Positions 14,314 to 25,400 of a DNA stretch of 64,000 nucleotides are shown here, piece by piece. The translations under genes were made by a program, and so were the position numbers. How positions within the stretch are numbered: position 1 is the first letter of the stretch; each line of letters begins with the position of its first letter. Where the stretch lies: assembly GCA_963930645.1 (NCBI GenBank), contig OZ005649.1, positions 75,933,626 to 75,997,625 on the forward strand, in the 5' to 3' direction. Under the pieces are notes generated by a model, which saw only the letters and a list, made by a program, of their open reading frames with translations, searched no databases and had not been told where the DNA came from. The stretch is from Salticus scenicus (taxonomy: Eukaryota > Arthropoda > Arachnida > Araneae > Salticidae).

Positions 14314-14357
<44 letters not shown>
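11804..14357. other. AT-rich non-coding stretch
   Basis: No gene recognised. It has an A-run (12198-12218), a long T-run (12547-12580), and a CT/TA microsatellite at 14156-14182. A (TA)n tract (about 14318-14355) abuts the next repeat element. Open frames here cross homopolymers and show no domain. Confidence 0.6.
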
Positions 14358-14359
<2 letters not shown>

Positions 14360-14939
14360 ACACTCCGCGACATAAATATAGATACAAAGATTTTTTCTTT
14401 AATTTTTCATAAAATAACATTATCTAAATTGTTCTTATCTTTTATTATTATTATAAAATAATACTATTTTAAGACTAATGTTTTTAACGACTAATTTAGA
14501 AAAAATTTAAGACTGAATTTTTTCTAATTTAAGACTACACTCCGGACAAAAAGGTAGGTACAAAGGTTTATTTTAAATTTTTCATAAAATAACATTATCT
14601 AAATTGTGCTGATGATTTATTATCATAACAAAATATTGTCATATCAAAACTATACTAAATATTTCTATAATATTCAAAATATTCATATTCAAAATAATTA
14701 TATTCCAAAAAAAAAAAAAAAACCTTTGTATCTAATTTTTTTTTGTCGCGGAGTCTTAACTTAGAAAAATTTTAGTCTTAATTTTTTTCTAAATTAGTCT
14801 TAATAAAATAAATAAATAAATAAATAGTCTCTAAATAGTGTTATTTTATGATAAAAATAAATGATAAGCACAATTTAGATAATCTTATTTTATGAAAAAT
14901 TAAAGAAAAAACCCTTTGTACCTATCTTTTTGTCGTCGA

Positions 14940-14944
<5 letters not shown>
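14358..14944. mobile_element. Nested inverted-repeat MITE, Tc1/mariner-like
   Basis: The left end (from about 14358, TACACTCCGCGACA) and the right end (to about 14944) are inverted repeats of roughly 70 bp, both flanked by TA-rich DNA, the target type of Tc1/mariner elements. A further related end occurs inside at about 14534-14620 (ACACTCCGGACAAAAAGG). A complementary one lies near 14723-14755. One copy therefore seems inserted in or duplicated within another. There is no coding capacity. Confidence 0.55.
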
Positions 14945-15028
<84 letters not shown>

Positions 15029-15055
15029 TAGATAGATAGATAGTTAGATAGATAG
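14941..15055. repeat. Compound microsatellite (TA)n(GA)n(GATA)n
   Basis: A TA tract (about 14941-14990) passes directly into GA dinucleotides and then GATA tetranucleotides. It is a hypermutable simple-sequence block at the right edge of the nested MITE. Confidence 0.9.
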
Positions 15056-16716
15056 CGATATAGGTATTCATATTGTGTTTGATATTTATTAGTAAATAAA
15101 AATTCTAAAAGTTCTGTTTCATGAAAAAAAGATAATTAGTCTTTCGAGGTAATATTTCTTTGTATAACACAAAAAAGTGCATTTAACACAAAAACTAATT
15201 TTTATTTCAACATCAATTAATAATTGATTTTATTGAAAGAAAAAAAAATATATTTGTGTTAATCAATACTTTTATGAAACTATTCTTTCTATACTTATAA
15301 AATTATATTCTTTTAGTCAATAATATAGAGCTATTTAAAAAAGTTACAGAAACAGAAATCAAAATTAAAAAATCACTTTAAAAGTGACTATTTTTTAATC
15401 ATTATTGTAATTCATACTTTATGCATGTAATGAGCAGAGTTATGATACTTCAACAGGCCTGTATGTTAAGAAAATTAACTATTTTAATATAATTTTTAAA
15501 ACTGCATAGTATACTAAAAAGAAATATAGCTCCCAGCACATAGAAGATAAATAAATAAAGGGAGATAAGGAGAAAATTTCAAAAAAAGTGAAAAATGCAA
15601 ATGAAGCATAGCATCTCGTTAAGAGCTACAAAGAAAGTTTTGTCCCCTAAAGCACTATACAAATGCAATCATAAAGTCAAAATTTGTGAGATTTACTAGA
15701 TCTTTGAAAAAAAAAAAATCTTATAACTACATTTTGAAGAAGTGCCTAAAATTAAATTTTCAACACTTTTATTATACATGTCTATAAATTTCATTATACA
15801 AAATCAATGTATAAAACAAAGCACATAACTTTAGTTTTAAACAAAAAAATATAATACTTATATATACAATGTAATAAATTTTGAATATGGAAACCTTTAA
15901 AGCAACAAAGTTTTATTCATCACTGAATTAATTACACTAATGTATATAGTAATTGTACTAATATATAAACATTCTACTGATTTATAATAACTGCACTAGT
16001 ATATGTACAGTGGCCAGATTCTTTAAATTGAGTTTGAGGACAAATTATCGCGCTGTCCACGAATTCAAATAGAAAATAAATAAATCGCCATAAATTGTAA
16101 TATTTAGGTAATTTTTATGTATGGAGCACCTAAAATTACTTATGTCAGCGTATTTTTCACACATATAATAAATTATTACGCTGAAACATTTATAGCTACA
16201 TAACCGACGTTTTTAAATTTGTTCTAAAAGGATATTTCAAGGATATTCCTCCGGATTCGAGGTTGTCTGGTCACCCTAAGAATATAAGATCTTTGATATT
16301 AGCATGAAGTATGAGATACATTTGCAAAATCAACCAATATGTAGTGTGATAATCATCTTACTTGGATGTTAAATATCGTTTACACTTTTCTATTTACTAA
16401 AGTTAATGTAACGATAACGAGAAATTCAGGAGGTCTGAAAAAGGACTTTTCTTTTTCTTTTCTTTTCTTTTCTTTTTCTTTTTTTCTTTTTTTAATAATA
16501 AAAGTCTGTTTCTGATTTTTTTTTTTCGAATTAGTTTTGCATTGCACCGTTAAGCGTGATTTCAACAGAGTAATTTTGATGATTTTATTTATATGTTGCG
16601 TAAATGTAGTGTTGAATTAAAGACTTAATGACTATACGAACATCCTAAACTGAGTGAAATGCTTTTCTTAGGGAGTCTTTTTTAAGAGTCTTATCCCGTT
16701 TTCAGATCATCAAGGA
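15056..16716. other. AT-rich non-coding stretch
   Basis: No gene recognised. It includes a polypyrimidine tract of CTTTT units (about 16445-16493), which on the minus strand gives a lysine-rich spurious frame. Confidence 0.6.
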
Positions 16717-16767
16717 AAGCTCCAAATGTTTATTGGAATTTTATTTTTCCGACTGAGTGAAAATAAT

Positions 16768-16839
16768 GCCTGGACCGGGAGTCGAACCCCGGATCTTTGA
16801 CTAAAAAGGTCAAGGCTCTACCAATTGAGCTATCCAGGC
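16768..16839 (-). tRNA. tRNA-Lys(UUU)-like gene or pseudogene
   Basis: On the minus strand the 72 bases fold into a cloverleaf. It has a perfect 7-bp acceptor stem, a 4-bp D stem, a 5-bp anticodon stem and a 7-base loop CTTTTTA placing TTT at 34-36 (lysine). The T arm contains the TTCGA loop. Two features are unusual: position 37 is T where tRNA-Lys has a purine, and one T-stem pair (50:64) is G:G. It also lies inside a repeated cassette. It may therefore be a tRNA-derived repeat and not a working gene. Confidence 0.5.
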
Positions 16840-17057
16840 CGACAACCCGGTCGGCATTACTCACTCAGACAACCATTTAGGCAGAAACATCTGGTCTATC
16901 ATATAGATAGCTCAACAGAAATAAGCCGCAGGTAATTGAAAACACCATTAAACAATGGGAGAGAGAAATACATTTTTTTTATTAAAATCACACAAACAAC
17001 TGTGGCAGAAATTAATATTTATTGAAATTTTATTTTTCTGACTGAGTGAAAATAATA

Positions 17058-17114
17058 CCTGCCCCGGATCTTTGACTAACAAAGTCAAGGCTCTACCAAT
17101 TGAGCTATCCAGGC
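17058..17114 (-). pseudogene. Truncated tRNA-Lys-like copy
   Basis: The second copy of the tRNA-like sequence keeps the acceptor 5' side, D arm and anticodon stem. The T arm and 3' acceptor strand are largely deleted (CCCCGG runs straight into the flank). The anticodon loop has changed to TTTGTTA. It cannot form a cloverleaf. Confidence 0.65.
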
Positions 17115-17246
17115 CGACAACCCGGTCGGCATTACTCACTCAGACAACCATTTAGACAGAAACATCTGGTCTATCATATAGATAGCTCAACAGAAATAAG
17201 CCGCAGGTAATGGAAAACACCAATAAACAACGGGAGAGAGAAATAC

Positions 17247-17281
17247 AATCAAAGCTCCGGGGTTCCACTCCCGGTCCAGGC
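17247..17281 (+). pseudogene. Inverted 3' half of the tRNA-like sequence
   Basis: T-arm and 3' acceptor half only, on the opposite strand to the other two copies (CTCCGGGGTTCCACTCCCGG then TCCAGGC). It is followed by the same flank as copies 1 and 2 in inverted orientation. Confidence 0.6.
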
Positions 17282-17382
17282 ATTATTTTCACTCAGTCGG
17301 AAAAATAAAATTTCAATAAATATTAATTTCTGCCAGAGTTGATTGTGTGATTTTAATAAAAATATTGTATAAGCTCCAAATG

Positions 17383-18043
17383 GCTGAACTTCCGTGCATG
17401 ACCTGGATACGAATTAGAAATTCCCGTTTCCCAGCATACCCACAAGAAACTCTTGACCACTGGTAGAACTTAATTGCTATTAGGAAGTGATATTCGGTAG
17501 TTTCTTTTATATCAAATTTGGAAGATTCGTAAAAGTTGCTCTTGATTCGACCTCGCATTTTCAAAGACTAACGATTGTTAGCTACTACATTGCTGTTTTA
17601 AGACTAGTTTTGAGTAAGGTCAAACATTGAAGATAAGTTTACTTATTTATATAACTACTGATGGATTTTTATTTTTTTTTCTTTCACAATGTAAATCAGA
17701 AATGTTTAAAAGATTACACTTGATTAAAATTAAATTTATATACGATACACCAACATTTATTAAGAATTTTATAAACAGGAGAATTATATATATTTGATTC
17801 TTGATTAAATATCTTCTATATAAAGAGGAGAAAAAACATGTAAATTCCATATAATTTAAAATAATTTCTAACTTTATTTTCTTGTTACCACGTTTGAACT
17901 TTCATTGTACATTATCCTTTGTAATCACATTTCAAATTAGGTACAATTTTAAATTATGAAGGAAGAAATCTATAATTCTAACTTTATAAAACGAAAACCT
18001 ATACTAACATTTAGAAACTATATTTTTAACTTTCCTTTGAAGG

Positions 18044-18045
<2 letters not shown>
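17383..18045. other. AT-rich non-coding stretch
   Basis: No gene recognised and no repeat structure noticed. Confidence 0.5.

Positions 18046-18086
<41 letters not shown>
18046..18086. repeat. (TA)n microsatellite
   Basis: Perfect TA dinucleotide run that supplies the TA target context at the left end of the adjacent MITE. Confidence 0.85.
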
Positions 18087-18091
<5 letters not shown>

Positions 18092-18778
18092 GTTCCATAA
18101 GTCTGTAGTCATTTTAAAAATTCATAACTATTAAATGAAGCAACAGAATTGAACGCGGTTTGCGAAAAAATCATTCTAGTGAAGGGGAATTACTTTTGGT
18201 AAAGTAAAAAGAATAATTAAACTATTTGTTTGTACAGGGCTCTGTGTGGGACCAGATCACACATTTTCATAAAAAACTGTACATATTTGCATGCAAATGT
18301 CTATAAACATACCAATCCTATTCTATATGTCCGTCATTACAAAAATTACAGTTTACAAACGAGTTATAACACTGCTAACTGCAGGTTCAGTCGGCTATTC
18401 TTACCTGAGGAAAAACATCTTCACCAATAGCGCTTTATCCAGCAAGTCAGTATCGCAATTAAAACTTCATGTATGCGCAAGTATGAAGCAAAATAAGAAA
18501 TAAACTGTTCTAATTGGAAAATTGTGCAATTTATAGAACTTTAATTTGCATATTTTTCTTTAACATCCGCGTGAAAAATTTATTTATTTGTCTAACTATC
18601 GTCGAGAAAAAAATTAACTATAATTTTTTCTTCACAAAAAAAAAAAAAAAAAAAAAAAAAAAAGAAAAAAAAAATCTTCTCTTCACAAAATGATTTTTTC
18701 GCAAACCGCGGTCAATTCTATCAATTCATTCAATAGTTATGAATTTTTAAAATATCTGTTGACTTAAGGGCCACCCTG
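18087..18778. mobile_element. Mariner-type MITE with ~105-bp TIRs
   Basis: The left end starts AGGGTGTTCCATAAGTC and the right end is the complement of CAGGGTGGCCCTTAAGTC, both next to TA. The two ends remain complementary for about 105 bp, through a shared motif GCGGTTTGCGAAAAAATCATT (imperfect in places). GGGTG..CC..AAGT ends are typical of mariner-like elements. The ~480-bp interior has no transposase and contains a 35-base A-rich run, so it is non-autonomous. Confidence 0.65.
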
Positions 18779-20371
18779 TATATATGTGCATTTTTTCTTT
18801 GTGCCAGATATTTAGTGCGGCATAAAATAAGAAAGAAAGAAAAAGAATTTAAAGAAATGAAGAAGAAGAAGGGAAAAAATTACACACACGCAAGTGAAAA
18901 TAAACTTAGCGTAATTTTATTTATTTATAAAGCACAATATATATAATTATGTGTCCTCAACTAAAAAATATCTGATGCAGCTTTTGCATGAATAGATATT
19001 TGTTTTGTTAATTATAAAAATATGTAGTGTAAATAAATAGCATTTTATCAGATGTTACCATAGAAAATTCTTCTTTCGAAATTAACTTACATAATATAGC
19101 ATTAGGCGATATTCTTACTTAGTGAAGACATGTTAGAAATAAATTTGCAGTGATATTCTTTTAACATATTTAAGTATTCAAACAAATATATACAAAAGCA
19201 TAGTAATGACATTATTAGTGAAAACAATCAAAATAACCTCATATTACAATAAAAGAGTACATTTAAGAAGTACGATACCGCTTATGAAAACTAACAAAAA
19301 TAATGTTCCTGTCTGCTAAACACACGTACCTTAGAATTAAAAGTGTTAAATATTTTCTAAATAACATATACAGAGAATAATAGGAATAAAAACTGATCTT
19401 CAGTTTTCAATGAAATAAATTAACTTTCTCTTAAATTATAAAGGGATTAAAACAATAGCATTGAAAAAACTAGTCTTTATATTTATTCACGATTTAATCT
19501 TCTAAACAGGTTAGTTTAAAATTACTCATCTCAGATTTCACAATTGTTTTCCTTTCGTTTACAATCGTTGATATTTGATAAGAATGATAGTATTTATCAC
19601 TTTTAAGAAATTTGAGTATTAATCAAGAGAAAAAATATGTTGTTTCATCAAGATTACGTGTTTATTAATTATATTTTTCTAATATTTTTCTTTTAATTTT
19701 ACAAATCCTTTGATTTATTAATCTAATAATGTGAGAAATAATCCAAAAATATGGCAAGTAAATAATAATAATAATAAAAAAAGACAACAATTAGGATAGC
19801 ATTTTTTTAAGTAGCATTTGTTTAATTCTCCTTTTTAATACAACAGGAGAACGTTATTAAAATGAGGATTATGCATTGCTATTTCTTTTAAAGTTCTTCT
19901 TTATCGTATTTTTGTTTCATAGAAAAAAAAAAATATATCAGGGATTTTATTATATACACACACACATATAAATATTAGCTATGGCTATGAGGGAGACAGT
20001 GTAAGGTTTGCGTTGATGTAAACTCCATCTTAATTAATTACTTTGATAACTAAATGGATAAGTAAAGAGAGCACAAGTCTTGAATTAAACAATAAATAAG
20101 AGTTTTATTTGAACAGATTAATGGGACGGCGGTCTGGCAATCAAACTAGCTCAGTCAGCGTATTTAATTACTTTATCAAAATATATGTATCAGAACTTAA
20201 ATTAGATAATTCTAAATATCTCACCCCTGCAACCGTCGAAGGTGTAGCGACGGATGCACTCTTCTCCGCTAACTCCGCTACTGTGACTTCACCGTGGATC
20301 AGAGGATTCCCTGCTGAATCAACTTTACTTTTACGAATGCTAGTAGATACGTGTACCAACACTCATCACAA
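18779..20371. other. Non-coding stretch left of the Polinton
   Basis: AT-rich with no confirmed gene. The last ~270 bp (20109-20371) are less AT-rich and open in two frames on opposite strands (93 and 64 codons). No family is recognisable and the plus-strand frame runs into the Polinton terminus. It could be part of an unidentified older repeat or exon that the Polinton interrupted. Confidence 0.4.
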
Positions 20372-20377
20372 CTTAAT
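20372..20377. repeat. 6-bp target site duplication (left), CTTAAT
   Basis: CTTAAT directly abuts the left end of the palindromic element and is repeated directly after its right end. Six-base duplications are characteristic of Polinton/Maverick integration. Confidence 0.85.
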
Positions 20378-20483
20378 AGTAGTGAGATAATGGGGGTTCT
20401 GCGCCAGAGGCGTAAGAGGCGTGATGTGCTGATGTGCTGATGTGCTAACGCACGCATCAAACGCATCATCCCCATTCACTACT
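20378..20483. repeat. Left terminal ~105 bp with internal hairpin
   Basis: The extreme end AGTAGTGAGATAATGGGG (20378-20395) is complementary, apart from a few bases, to CCCCATTCACTACT at 20470-20483. The terminus can therefore fold on itself. The loop region contains three GATGTGCT units (about 20420-20446). The same arrangement is mirrored at the right end. Terminal hairpins could matter for end recognition or priming, but this is inference. Confidence 0.65.
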
Positions 20484-21387
20484 ACCATTTCAACAGATAT
20501 AAGCTTGAAATTAACCTTCTATAGTATTAGACATTGGGTTTTAGGTATTGAATTATCCTATTAACAGTTTTTGAATAATAAAAAAATAATCCTGTTTTCT
20601 CAAAACCTTCGTTTAAGTTTAGTTAGAAAAATTTTTAATATTAAAATTAAGTCGTGAAATTACTTTTCATACTTAGAATATGTAATCTTTAGAAAAATTG
20701 TAAAACAATTTTCCTTTGAATACATTCCTGTGTTTTTTAATAACATAAATTTATAAAAAATTTAATTTTTTCTTTTTAATAAATTAATTTTTATAATAAT
20801 CATGCTTTTCTTAAAAATTGTATTTAGTATTAGTGTTAAAGTTAGTTGTGTTTAAATTAAGTCATCAAATTACTTTATATTATATTTTCTTTTAATAAAA
20901 CAGTTTTCTTTTTCTTTTCTTCTTCGCCTTTTTTCTTTTAACATATTAGTAAAATTCACAAACATTCTAAAAAATAACAATTCTGAAATAAAACAGACAC
21001 GGTTTACAGTTAATTAAAAACTTTATTGCAACGTTATTTCCACATGGTGTTTCCAAAATTCTTTAATCTTGCTTACATCACAAAATTAGTACACACATAT
21101 AATTTATCAAATACAACAAAGTTTGCAACATTCATTTTTTACAAGTATTCATCTAGTAAGTTGTCATTACAATAATTAGTATATACAATTTCGTCAACAA
21201 TAACGAAGGTTACAATATAAAATCTTGAACAATTTTTACACTATTTACAAATATTTTCAAAGTTTCTATGTATTAAGTTAACATAATTATTATATACATA
21301 TAATTATAACACTTAAAACGAAGTTTACAGTAGAGTTAATTACAGTATAGTTTGCAATATCTTCATCAATTTTTACAATATTTAAGC
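20484..21387. other. Left-arm 3' flank of the polymerase gene
   Basis: About 0.9 kb of AT-rich DNA between the polymerase stop codon and the terminal hairpin, mirrored at 34967-35870. No open frame is recognised. A possible poly-A signal on the minus strand is the TTTATT near 21022. A second gene might have been expected here in a Polinton, but none is seen. Confidence 0.6.
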
Positions 21388-24300
21388 TTAAAGTTCTACA
21401 TTTTGATCAATTTCGCAATGTCCATAAGCTAAACTTGTTATCCCATCATCTAAGATGAATCTTTTATCATCGAAGGGACTTAAACTTATTTTATTTTGGT
21501 AGATTGTGTACAGTTTATGATTTTCTTGGCCTATTTTTATTTGTTTTTCAATACTTGTTTTTTGTTGTTGTAAACATTGTAAATAGTCTTCATGACTAAT
21601 TTTATGTCGTACAACCTGAGTGGATACACCTTTCGCTCTCTTTTTTTCATCTTTACATGATTTTATGGAATACATTTTTGCCTTCAATCCGACAAACTCT
21701 ATAGCTATTTCACCACTCAATTCGTCTTTAAATTTCCCAATGACTTTTTTGTTTTCATTAGAATAAAGAGGATGATCTATAGGATAATCAGAAAAATCAA
21801 AGATAGATGTATTACTGTGCATATCTTTATATATGTCATCTGTTGTAATATGATACGTAAGTGAATCAGTATCAGTAAATAAGAGCGTCGCTCGGTCGTT
21901 ATATAGTGGCTTTATGTAATTATAGTGAAAATTATACATTAGGAGTTTAGAAAGTTCAAGAATGCAAAACCCAACATAAATAGGACGATTCATCAGAATG
22001 CTTGTTTTAAGTCTTTCGACAGCAGTTAGATCTTCATCATAAGTTTTAAATGATTTAAAGGTGGGAGATGCTACTAATTTTACTGCTCTTTTAGAAGTGT
22101 TACTACAAAGTTCAATATTACGTCTTTTTCGTAAGTTTTCCATGGTTTTCCCATACACACTATTGTTTAAAAGTTTAAAAAAATCTTTTTCAAAGGATGA
22201 TGAAGCTTGTTTACGTTTTTCGGTGTTGAATAATATATATTTTTCCAACCAAGGAGCTTGTTTAAATTGGAGAGCTTTATGAATTGCAGAAACTTTCAAT
22301 CCTAGTTGAAGATAGAGTTTTAAATTTCTATAATGCACCACATAATTTTTCTTGTTTTGAAGGTTAGGTATTAATTTTGGCGTTCCAACATATTTTCTAT
22401 TGTGAAGTAAACTTTTGGCATAAGGTGACAACATTTCTTCGGTTAAGGTTAATCTTTCAGGTGCAAGTGGATAATCGTTATGGGTATGATGAAGGTGCTG
22501 AGGGTAATCGAGATCAACTTCAAAAATATAACCAATATCAGAATCATCTCGAAGAGATAGAATCCAGTCTTCAGTTATATCATTTATGTCGATCCATTTG
22601 AAGTTTCCGTAGGGTATGTACTGGGACATAGCCCAACCGTAAAGGTTATTGGCATCCCAGTACATTATATAACTATTAGATTCATCTGGATTATAATAAT
22701 TCATATAAGGGTTGTTTGCTCTGGCCAGTCTTCTGCTAATCATGCTAATTCCACCTCGAATCCCTTTTTCTATTAACAACAACATATTAATATCTGTTAA
22801 CAGTTCCAAGGGTGTCTCAATCATTTTTAGACAAGCTTGCCATGCAAGTCCAGGAGTGGTAAAAAGGTGCGCACAATCAATTTCATAATAACGCATGCAA
22901 AGTTCTCTGAAATTCTGAAATACATCGGCGAGTAATAAAACATCAGTTTTTACATATAAATTATGGTAATCACCAAGATTTCTCATATTGAATGTATTCC
23001 AAATTTTTTGAAGATGTTCATAATCATCCTTTGAAATGGGCTCTTCTGTCAAAGAATTATAAAATGCAGAAGGAGGAGGGAGTGATGATTCTTCGAATTT
23101 ATTAAAGCAGTTAAAATAGTCATATGGATAAACACCTTTGCGTGTTAGTAAATCTAAACATGTGTTAACGGGGAAATTTTCTTTCAAAATAGTAAACTGC
23201 GAAGAGTCAAGATTTTTCACAAGTTTTTCGAGTGATGTCGGAAGAAACTGGAACGAATCTAAGAAAATCAATTGAATAGGATATCCAGGTTTCTTTAATC
23301 GAAAGGTAATGTAATTTTCCAAACTTGTAGCAATAACTTCTATTTGATGATCTTTATATTTTCCAAGTTTTGTCATAATATGATGACCATCATAATTTTT
23401 CAAATTGTGAAATATAACAGGAATTGATTTAGATTGTTTAAAGTTAAGATTACATGAAGCATGTAATGCTCCTCTATAAGCTCCCGAAATATGACAATGA
23501 TCTCTGACACGATCATTATGTAAAGGTTTTTTACACAAAGTGCAAAATTTAGCTTCTTGAAAAGCTTTCTCCTCCTCTACAGTTAATTTCATTGGTTTTA
23601 TTTTCATCAATTTTTGACCAAGCATCTCTTTTTCTTGCATAATTTGGTCTAAAAAGTGCTCAACAGCATTTTCACCACGATAAATTACAATAGGTTTAAT
23701 AGAGTGTCCATCAGGACCGATAATAACATATGCATAACCACAAGGCTCATGGTATGCAATTTTTTCATTGTGTGAAATATCTGAAGAAGGTGAAACTGAG
23801 GTAATAGGTACAAGAAGACTTTCAAAATCGGCATATATTGTATAAGCAACAGGATGTTGTAAGTGTGTACCAGAAAATTTTAAAATATTATTTTCCACAG
23901 AAGGCATTTTAATAACTTGCACTTCATGTTCTTGGCAGTACTGGATATGTGACTGCAATAAGTCCTCTCTTGAAAATCGGTGCAAACACCTAAAACAGTA
24001 ATATGCAGCAGTCTTATGTTTGGTCAAATCACCAAGAAGGCGTGAAAAGTTTCGGATGAGACAATAATGTTGCCTTTCATCATCAGAAATTAGTAACAAG
24101 TTAATTGTATCAGTGTCATTTTTTGGTGAAATGTACAGGGGACACACTTCATTGTCTTCATAACCGAAGACATTAATCCGTAAATCATTCATCTTTTCAA
24201 TCTGTGATATCTTTGTCAGAGGTACAGGACATGTTATATTACCTAGCTTAATGGTATTTTCATAGGGTGTATAGTGAGATACGCGCTCAGGATGTTCAAT

Positions 24301-25326
24301 ACGGTCTATATTCAATTTATATGCAATTAAGCACCAAATGAGACATTTATTATCTTCATTTTGAATGTTTAACACAGCTTTTTTTGCAGCAAGTTTTGAA
24401 GGTAGTTTAATATAGCTGCTAGCAGCTAGAGGATGGTATTTAGCTATTTTCAGTTCCAGATAATGAATTTTCTTAAAAATCCATCCGGATCCTCGCTGAA
24501 TGAATTCATCTAGGGACTTATTAATTTTTGCATACCCTTCACGAATATGCTGTTCAATAGTATCGCTAATAAGTTCTGTAAAACAGGAACTTCTAAAATA
24601 CGTATACATGTCTTCCATATCTTCATCAGGTTTTTTACGTTCTAACGAAACTTTCATAACTAAATACCACTTAATGGCATGCTTTTCCTTTAACTCACTT
24701 TGGAGTTTTTCAAGTACTTCAGGATGAATGTATGTTTGAAATACATCCATGTCACATTCACTGCTTTCGTTTGGATAAAACATCAATGTTTTAAACACGC
24801 TAGAAGCTTCCGCTTGCCTTTTAACCCTTTTAGACTTTACAGCAGGTGTAGTTATCTTCTGTTTTTCAGTAACAAGTTCATGCTCTTGACGCTTGTGGGA
24901 CATCAGTTCAGATTTTAGATCAAACACTTTATTACAGTCACTGCATGGATATCGTGAACTTTCGTGAAATTTTAAATGTCTTTGAAAGTTGTCTAAGCGG
25001 GAAAATACTAGATCACATTGTTGACACTTTATCGAAGTTACTTCATCTTTACTTTTATGAAGCAACATATGTCGTTTCAAGTCCCACTTCCGAGTAAAAG
25101 TCTTTTCACAAGAAGCACAACTGAAACTTGGCGACACTTTCTTAACATTCTTGTCAGCAGGTAGAGATTGGTTTTTATGTATCATCGTATGACGAATCAA
25201 GTTTGATTTTAGGCTGAATCCTTTTCCACAGTCATCACACTTGAATAACTTTTCATCTGAATGACTCATCAAATGTCGATTAAGTAACCATGTTCTTGAA
25301 AATGTCTTCTTACATATTGGACAACT
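21388..25326 (-). CDS. Protein-primed DNA polymerase B with C2H2 fingers (left arm, main exon)
   Basis: This main exon encodes the Polinton-type family B polymerase, which would copy the linear element from a protein primer. Its 3' splice site follows CTGAAAAAA (minus strand) at 25326/25327, and the stop is at 21388-21390. Order from the N terminus: five C2H2 fingers, the first completed by codons upstream of 25272; an arthropod-element region of unknown function; a CxxC...HxxxxC finger; an endonuclease VII-like CxxC...DHCH...CN zinc motif; then exonuclease and polymerase domains. Exonuclease motifs are YADFE, NYDGH and YVKTD. Polymerase motifs are DANNLYG (A), NNSVYGK (B), FTDTDS (C) and KAKMY (KxY). 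All catalytic acids are present. It differs from the right-arm copy by four amino acids, including Ser in place of Arg directly after the exonuclease I Glu. The open frame is 1294 codons from 25272, and 1335 with the exon-3 start. It appears intact and could be functional. Confidence 0.88.
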   Translation of the reverse strand, partial: SCPICKKTFSRTWLLNRHLMSHSDEKLFKCDDCGKGFSLKSNLIRHTMIHKNQSLPADKNVKKVSPSFSCASCEKTFTRKWDLKRHMLLHKSKDEVTSIKCQQCDLVFSRLDNFQRHLKFHESSRYPCSDCNKVFDLKSELMSHKRQEHELVTEKQKITTPAVKSKRVKRQAEASSVFKTLMFYPNESSECDMDVFQTYIHPEVLEKLQSELKEKHAIKWYLVMKVSLERKKPDEDMEDMYTYFRSSCFTELISDTIEQHIREGYAKINKSLDEFIQRGSGWIFKKIHYLELKIAKYHPLAASSYIKLPSKLAAKKAVLNIQNEDNKCLIWCLIAYKLNIDRIEHPERVSHYTPYENTIKLGNITCPVPLTKISQIEKMNDLRINVFGYEDNEVCPLYISPKNDTDTINLLLISDDERQHYCLIRNFSRLLGDLTKHKTAAYYCFRCLHRFSREDLLQSHIQYCQEHEVQVIKMPSVENNILKFSGTHLQHPVAYTIYADFESLLVPITSVSPSSDISHNEKIAYHEPCGYAYVIIGPDGHSIKPIVIYRGENAVEHFLDQIMQEKEMLGQKLMKIKPMKLTVEEEKAFQEAKFCTLCKKPLHNDRVRDHCHISGAYRGALHASCNLNFKQSKSIPVIFHNLKNYDGHHIMTKLGKYKDHQIEVIATSLENYITFRLKKPGYPIQLIFLDSFQFLPTSLEKLVKNLDSSQFTILKENFPVNTCLDLLTRKGVYPYDYFNCFNKFEESSLPPPSAFYNSLTEEPISKDDYEHLQKIWNTFNMRNLGDYHNLYVKTDVLLLADVFQNFRELCMRYYEIDCAHLFTTPGLAWQACLKMIETPLELLTDINMLLLIEKGIRGGISMISRRLARANNPYMNYYNPDESNSYIMYWDANNLYGWAMSQYIPYGNFKWIDINDITEDWILSLRDDSDIGYIFEVDLDYPQHLHHTHNDYPLAPERLTLTEEMLSPYAKSLLHNRKYVGTPKLIPNLQNKKNYVVHYRNLKLYLQLGLKVSAIHKALQFKQAPWLEKYILFNTEKRKQASSSFEKDFFKLLNNSVYGKTMENLRKRRNIELCSNTSKRAVKLVASPTFKSFKTYDEDLTAVERLKTSILMNRPIYVGFCILELSKLLMYNFHYNYIKPLYNDRATLLFTDTDSLTYHITTDDIYKDMHSNTSIFDFSDYPIDHPLYSNENKKVIGKFKDELSGEIAIEFVGLKAKMYSIKSCKDEKKRAKGVSTQVVRHKISHEDYLQCLQQQKTSIEKQIKIGQENHKLYTIYQNKISLSPFDDKRFILDDGITSLAYGHCEIDQNVEL

Positions 25327-25400
25327 CTGAAAAAAATTAAAAAAGGTTTGTTTTAGAATTTTATATACTCATAAATACAAAAAATAAAAAGTTTTCTTAA

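Larger units (their letters stand above)
16729..17370. mobile_element. tRNA-containing cassette with 12-bp TSD
   Basis: AAGCTCCAAATG occurs at 16717-16728 and again at 17371-17382, immediately flanking this 642-bp block. Inside are two direct copies of a roughly 290-bp unit (about 16729-16945 and 16970-17245) that includes a tRNA-like sequence. A third, inverted, partial copy (about 17247-17370) makes the two ends of the cassette inverted repeats. A 12-bp duplication suggests a retroposition-type insertion. The direct-plus-inverted arrangement may reflect template switching. Both mechanisms are inferences. Confidence 0.55.

Noticed and set aside
20109..20390. 93-codon open frame left of the Polinton
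   Set aside because: It runs into the transposon terminus and has no recognisable motif. The antisense frame is equally open.
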